This document shows, one piece after another, positions 7,897 to 10,612 of a DNA stretch of 10,612 bases (its first letter is position 1; every line of letters begins with the position of its first letter). The stretch spans positions 51,241-61,852 of the forward strand of contig MU657208.1 of assembly GCA_026770575.1 (NCBI GenBank), in the 5' to 3' direction. The notes under the pieces are model-generated. The model had not been told where the DNA came from, did not search any database, and worked only from the letters and a program-made list of their open reading frames with translations. The stretch is from Pelagophyceae sp. CCMP2097 (lineage: Eukaryota > Sar > Pelagophyceae). The translations under genes were made by a program, and so were the position numbers.

Positions 7897-8366
7897 CAGC
7901 ACTTTCCGGCTAAAAAGAATCATGCCAAGTAAAGTACCAAGTAAGTATCGTCCAAAGTAAGTATTTATTTCCCAGTCGCTCACGCGCTCCCCTAGGTCGA
8001 GATTGGCGCAGTCGACGCGCAGCGTCGCGGGCTCCAGTCTGCATCAAAGGTTCACCGCCGCGGCGCACACGCGCCGCCCGGCAGGAGCGGAATGAAGTAC
8101 TTTCAGAGTAGTAATTTACTTCGAAAGATACTTTACTTTGAAAGATACTTTTGTTTTCCTTTCCGTGCTTTTCCGCACCTGCCGGGCGGCGCGCGTGCGC
8201 CGCGGCGGTGAACCTTTGATGCAGACTGGAGCCCGCGACGCTGCGCGTCGACCGCGCCAATCCCGACCTCGGGGAGCGCGTGAGCGACTGGGAAACAAAT
8301 ACTTACTTTGGACGATACTTACTTGGTACTTTACTTGGCATGATTCATTTTAGCTGGAAAGTGCTG
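7897..8366. mobile_element. 470-bp foldback (palindromic) MITE
   Basis: Two 196-bp arms (7897-8092 and 8171-8366) are gapless reverse complements with about eight mismatches counted by eye. They enclose a 78-bp AT-rich centre (8093-8170) that contains a repeated GAAAGATACTTT. The ends are CAGCACTTTCC / GGAAAGTGCTG. TA lies directly outside each end (7895-7896 and 8367-8368), which fits the TA target duplication and CAG-type ends of Tc1/mariner elements. Subterminal parts are rich in AAGTA-type words. No transposase is encoded; open frames through the arms are mirror shadows of each other. The element fills most of the region between two divergent genes and ends 85 bp before the start codon of the PH-domain gene. 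Confidence 0.75.
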
Positions 8367-8451
8367 TAAAGTTTCTGCCTTTCTAAAAGCGTTAAAATTT
8401 AGATAACTTTCAGCTTTATGAGAACTTTTATGAGATTTAATTTCGGCACTG

Positions 8452-9841
8452 ATGCCTCAGACAAGCCCGCGGACGACACTGCGCGACGCGCAGCGCATGT
8501 TCCGGAGCGTGGCGGCGACGCTGCGCATCGCAAATGGGGTAGAGGTGGCCCAGATGCTGGCGCACCGCTACAGGACAGCCTCCGCCGCAGCCGCCTTCGC
8601 GCGCTGGGCGCGCCGCGGCGCCCCATCGCCCCAAGGCGCCCGGGGACCCTCGACGTAGGTGGCCGTCGTGCGCGCAGCCAACGCGGACCGCATGAACACC
8701 GACTCTGCACAGTGGACCTTGTGCGTCCGCCTCTTTGCGGCGCGCCCCCTCCGCTTTGCGGTGACGCTCCCCGCAGGCACGCCAAGGCGAACGCGAGCAA
8801 GGACCTGCAGGCGTGGTACCACGCCACGTTTGCGGCCGAATTGTGAGTCCGTTGCAGCGGGCCGCGCGTCTCTGCAGCCGGACGCGCGTCTACAGCCGGA
8901 GCGTCAAAGGTACCGGCTGCGCGGCGCGTTCTGGTGGAAGGAGGCCATCCTGCCCGAGTACGCCTCGCACCCGGTCAATGCCGACGAAACCGCCGCCGAG
9001 CCTGCTGGCACGAAGGCGAGGACGAGCTCGGCTGGGGCGTTTTTTCATCTGTGGCCTCTTTTTCAGGCGCATTCCTCGGACGCCGTCCTCTGCTCGCCGC
9101 ACACGATCTACACGGCCATGGCGGCGACGATGCGCACGGCTGCGTCGGTGGTCGACTCGGACTTTACGGGGTGCGATTTTCGGCTAGGTACACCATCCGC
9201 GCGGCGCTTTCCGAGGCCGAGTACGCGCTCTTCGAGCGGCTCACCACCGACGGCGTCATGGTGAGGCGTGGGTTTTTGGTGGAGACCCCGGGGATGGTCA
9301 CGACCTCTGAAGCGTTGGGACACCTCTCCAACTCTGCGACTGAGGTGCTCAAGCACCCGTTCAAGGCGGGCCGACCACAAAAGAAGCGGTTTCAGCTGTC
9401 GCTGGTCCAGGGCGACATGTACCTGTACATGTACCTGACATGGAAGGGCAAGCGCGGCATGCAGGGCATCGAGCTGGCCTCTGTGACGGCCGTCGTAAAC
9501 GGCAATCCCGCAGACTCGGCAACAAGGCAGTCCCGAGGCGGCCCAGAGGCGCACCTCCAGTTGGTCATGCCCGACCGCGTCCTCGACCTCTGCTACGACG
9601 CAGACGACGCACCAAGCAGCGTCCGTCTCCCTGGCGGCCCGCCAGCCGACAAAAGTTGCCCCAACCTTCGCACCACGTTTCACACGCCGCCCTTTAGGAG
9701 TGCGCGCTGTGGCAGTCGTGCCTCGGCGCCCTCGTGCGTATCGAGAACGACGTGCGCGCCGCTGCCAAGCGCGATGCGCCCGACGCGGCCGCCGAGCCAA
9801 GCCACCTTGCTGGTGACGACGAAGACAGACGCGACTCGTAA
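8452..9841 (+). CDS. PH-domain protein with helical N-terminal region
   Basis: The exons are tentatively 8452-8538, 8659-8720, 8777-8842, 8910-8973, 9067-9143, 9188-9620 and 9698-9841, giving about 310 aa. Every junction keeps frame, and the introns are 44-120 nt. The N-terminal half is helical with aromatic motifs (AWYHATFAAELYRLRGAFWW). Residues of about 165-280 look like a pleckstrin homology domain of the phospholipase C type. EVLKHPFKAGRPQKKRFQLS is the basic first strand region, then LTWKGKR, IELASVTAVVNG, LQLVMPDRVLDLCYD and a final helix LWQSCLGALVRIEND. PH domains bind phosphoinositides or proteins at membranes, so a membrane-linked adaptor role is plausible. I see no catalytic domain. 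The first exon and the 8539-8658 intron are the least certain part, because an otherwise open frame holds one TAG at 8656. The last intron (9621-9697) and the TAA at 9839-9841 are well supported. Confidence 0.62.
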
Positions 9842-9879
9842 CCTTTTTCCAAACCCGACTCGTAACCTTTTTCCAAACC
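9832..9879. repeat. 24-bp tandem duplication across the stop codon
   Basis: CGACTCGTAACC followed by TTTTTCCAAACC occurs twice (9832-9855 and 9856-9879), with the start of a third copy after it. The first copy contains the TAA stop of the PH-domain gene, so the stop and its surroundings were duplicated. It is probably slippage in the 3' UTR. Confidence 0.7.
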
Positions 9880-10049
9880 CGACCACGAACGCGACCGCGC
9901 GGGAGAGCACGTACGTGGGGAATGTGATAAGTCGCGAAAGTCGCGCGCCGGCCGTGCGTGGGGGTGGTCGTTTCTTTCCCGGAGGCATTGGAGTCGGGCG
10001 GCGGCGCCGGAGCACTGCAGACGTTTGGCGCAGGCGGCGCGGGGCAGCG
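9842..10049. other. Convergent intergenic spacer
   Basis: This lies between the PH-domain gene and the metallothionein-like ORF, which point toward each other. Apart from the 24-bp tandem duplication I see only GC-rich sequence. The open frame at 9958-10410 on the plus strand is the antisense shadow of the metallothionein-like ORF. Confidence 0.4.
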
Positions 10050-10346
10050 TCACGCCTTTGCCGGGCGCCGCCGAGGACGGTCGCGGCGCGCCTCGCGCGC
10101 AGCACGTGCGCGGCTCTTCACGCCTCGGCCTTTGCCGTGTCGGCCTGAATCGTTGCAGGCGTCGCAGTTCACGTCCGGGGAGACGTTGCAGGTGCACCCG
10201 GCGCCACAAGAGCAGGTCGGGCACTTGCAGACCTCGTTGGGGCACTGCCACGCCGCGGCCGCCGCCGCCGCCGAGACGGCAACGGGGCCGTCCAGGCAAT
10301 CGAACATGTCCGAAATCGCGCTCCCGGACTCCGTCGAGGCCTCCAT
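10050..10346 (-). CDS. Metallothionein-like cysteine-cluster protein
   Basis: This is an open frame of 98 codons from the ATG at 10346. The central segment CPNEVCKCPTCSCGAGCTC is followed by NVSPDVNCDAC, which places cysteines at residues 35, 40, 42, 45, 47, 51, 53, 61 and 64, with a lone one at 17. The C-x-C and C-x-x-C spacing in a compact stretch is what metallothioneins and related metal-binding proteins show. A role in binding Zn, Cu or Cd follows from the family and is not proven here. An alanine run (26-32) precedes the cluster. The C-terminal 30 residues are arginine- and lysine-rich, which is unusual for a metallothionein and might instead be intron or wrongly extended sequence. ATG 10307 is an alternative start. 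No close family name can be given with certainty. Confidence 0.52.
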   Translation of the reverse strand: MEASTESGSAISDMFDCLDGPVAVSAAAAAAAWQCPNEVCKCPTCSCGAGCTCNVSPDVNCDACNDSGRHGKGRGVKSRARAAREARRDRPRRRPAKA

Positions 10347-10612
10347 CACGGGCTCGGTCGGGCCTCCGGTCCGTCGACGCGCACGCAGAAAGAAAAGGCC
10401 GGGCCCTTAAGAGAGCGTTTTTTTTAGAATGTCGGCAGTTGCACCGACCCAGGGCCTTCCGCTATTGCGCGCCACTGGGGGGCCCTCCGAGCGTGCGAGG
10501 GGGCTCAGAGGGCGGGTCTGGGGCTGGGCTGGGCCCTGCCAAAGCGGCTGCGTCTCCGGCGCCCAACTTGGGGCTGCAGAGGACGCGGGGTGGTGCACTT
10601 TGGAAAAAGTGC
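10347..10612. other. Right-edge sequence without a gene call
   Basis: The upstream side of the metallothionein-like ORF includes a T-run near 10420-10427 and pyrimidine-rich sequence on the minus strand. An upstream exon or promoter could be here, but nothing is decisive. The last bases form a 7-bp hairpin (GCACTTT at 10595-10601 with 10606-10612), possibly the edge of another inverted repeat cut by the window. Confidence 0.35.

Noticed and set aside
7910..8353. Two ORFs on opposite strands with identical C-termini
   Set aside because: They are the mirror translation of the two arms of the palindrome, not genes.
9039..9066. A 28-nt intron (GTTTTTTC...TTTCAG)
   Set aside because: It shares the strong acceptor at 9066, but would require an extra frame change before it; the 93-nt intron 8974-9066 keeps the frame without further assumptions.
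1..10612. CRISPR array, bacterial operon, phage or defence system
   Set aside because: There are no spacer-repeat arrays and no prokaryotic gene packing; spliced eukaryotic housekeeping genes dominate.

Overview
The window looks like nuclear DNA from a GC-rich single-celled eukaryote, most likely a microalga. A pelagophyte-like stramenopile or a haptophyte would fit, but that is an inference from style and not from a marker gene. The evidence is two eukaryote-specific housekeeping proteins (SEC62 and MAK16) split by very short GT-AG introns (46 to 133 nt). Their frames rejoin exactly at each splice site. Five of the twelve inferred donors read GTGCGT, and most acceptors end in TAG or CAG. I see no bacterial operon, CRISPR array, phage, rRNA or tRNA.

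Region by region. Bases 1 to about 2900 contain no recognisable gene. They hold inverted-repeat elements: a nested foldback at 595-900, a 231-bp element flanked by TA at 1029-1259, and a 570-bp element with 23-bp terminal inverted repeats and a 5-bp direct duplication at 1896-2475. There is also a 42-bp minisatellite (about 1499-1738) and several perfect hairpins. A small cysteine-rich ORF at 2915-3217 is possible but unrecognised.

The gene-dense part starts at 3498. SEC62 (3498-4729, +, four exons, 355 aa) is the membrane subunit of the ER post-translational translocation complex. It converges on MAK16 (6028-4898, -, four exons, 282 aa), a nucleolar factor for 60S ribosome assembly. Head-to-tail upstream of MAK16 lies an unrecognised coiled-coil protein with an acidic N-terminal half and a proline/alanine-rich tail (7652-6283, -, two exons, 433 aa). 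Divergent from it is a multi-exon gene (about 8452-9841, +) whose C-terminal half looks like a PH domain. The roughly 800-bp divergent intergenic region between these two contains a 470-bp near-perfect palindrome (7897-8366) with TA at both ends, probably a Tc1/mariner-type foldback MITE. At the right end, a minus-strand ORF (10346-10050) carries a metallothionein-like cysteine cluster.

The genes do not form a pathway. SEC62 and MAK16 are unrelated housekeeping functions that happen to be neighbours. The most interesting points are the long palindrome in a shared promoter region, the metallothionein-like protein with a basic tail, and the unusual splice geometry of the PH-domain gene. I found no convincing new multi-gene system.
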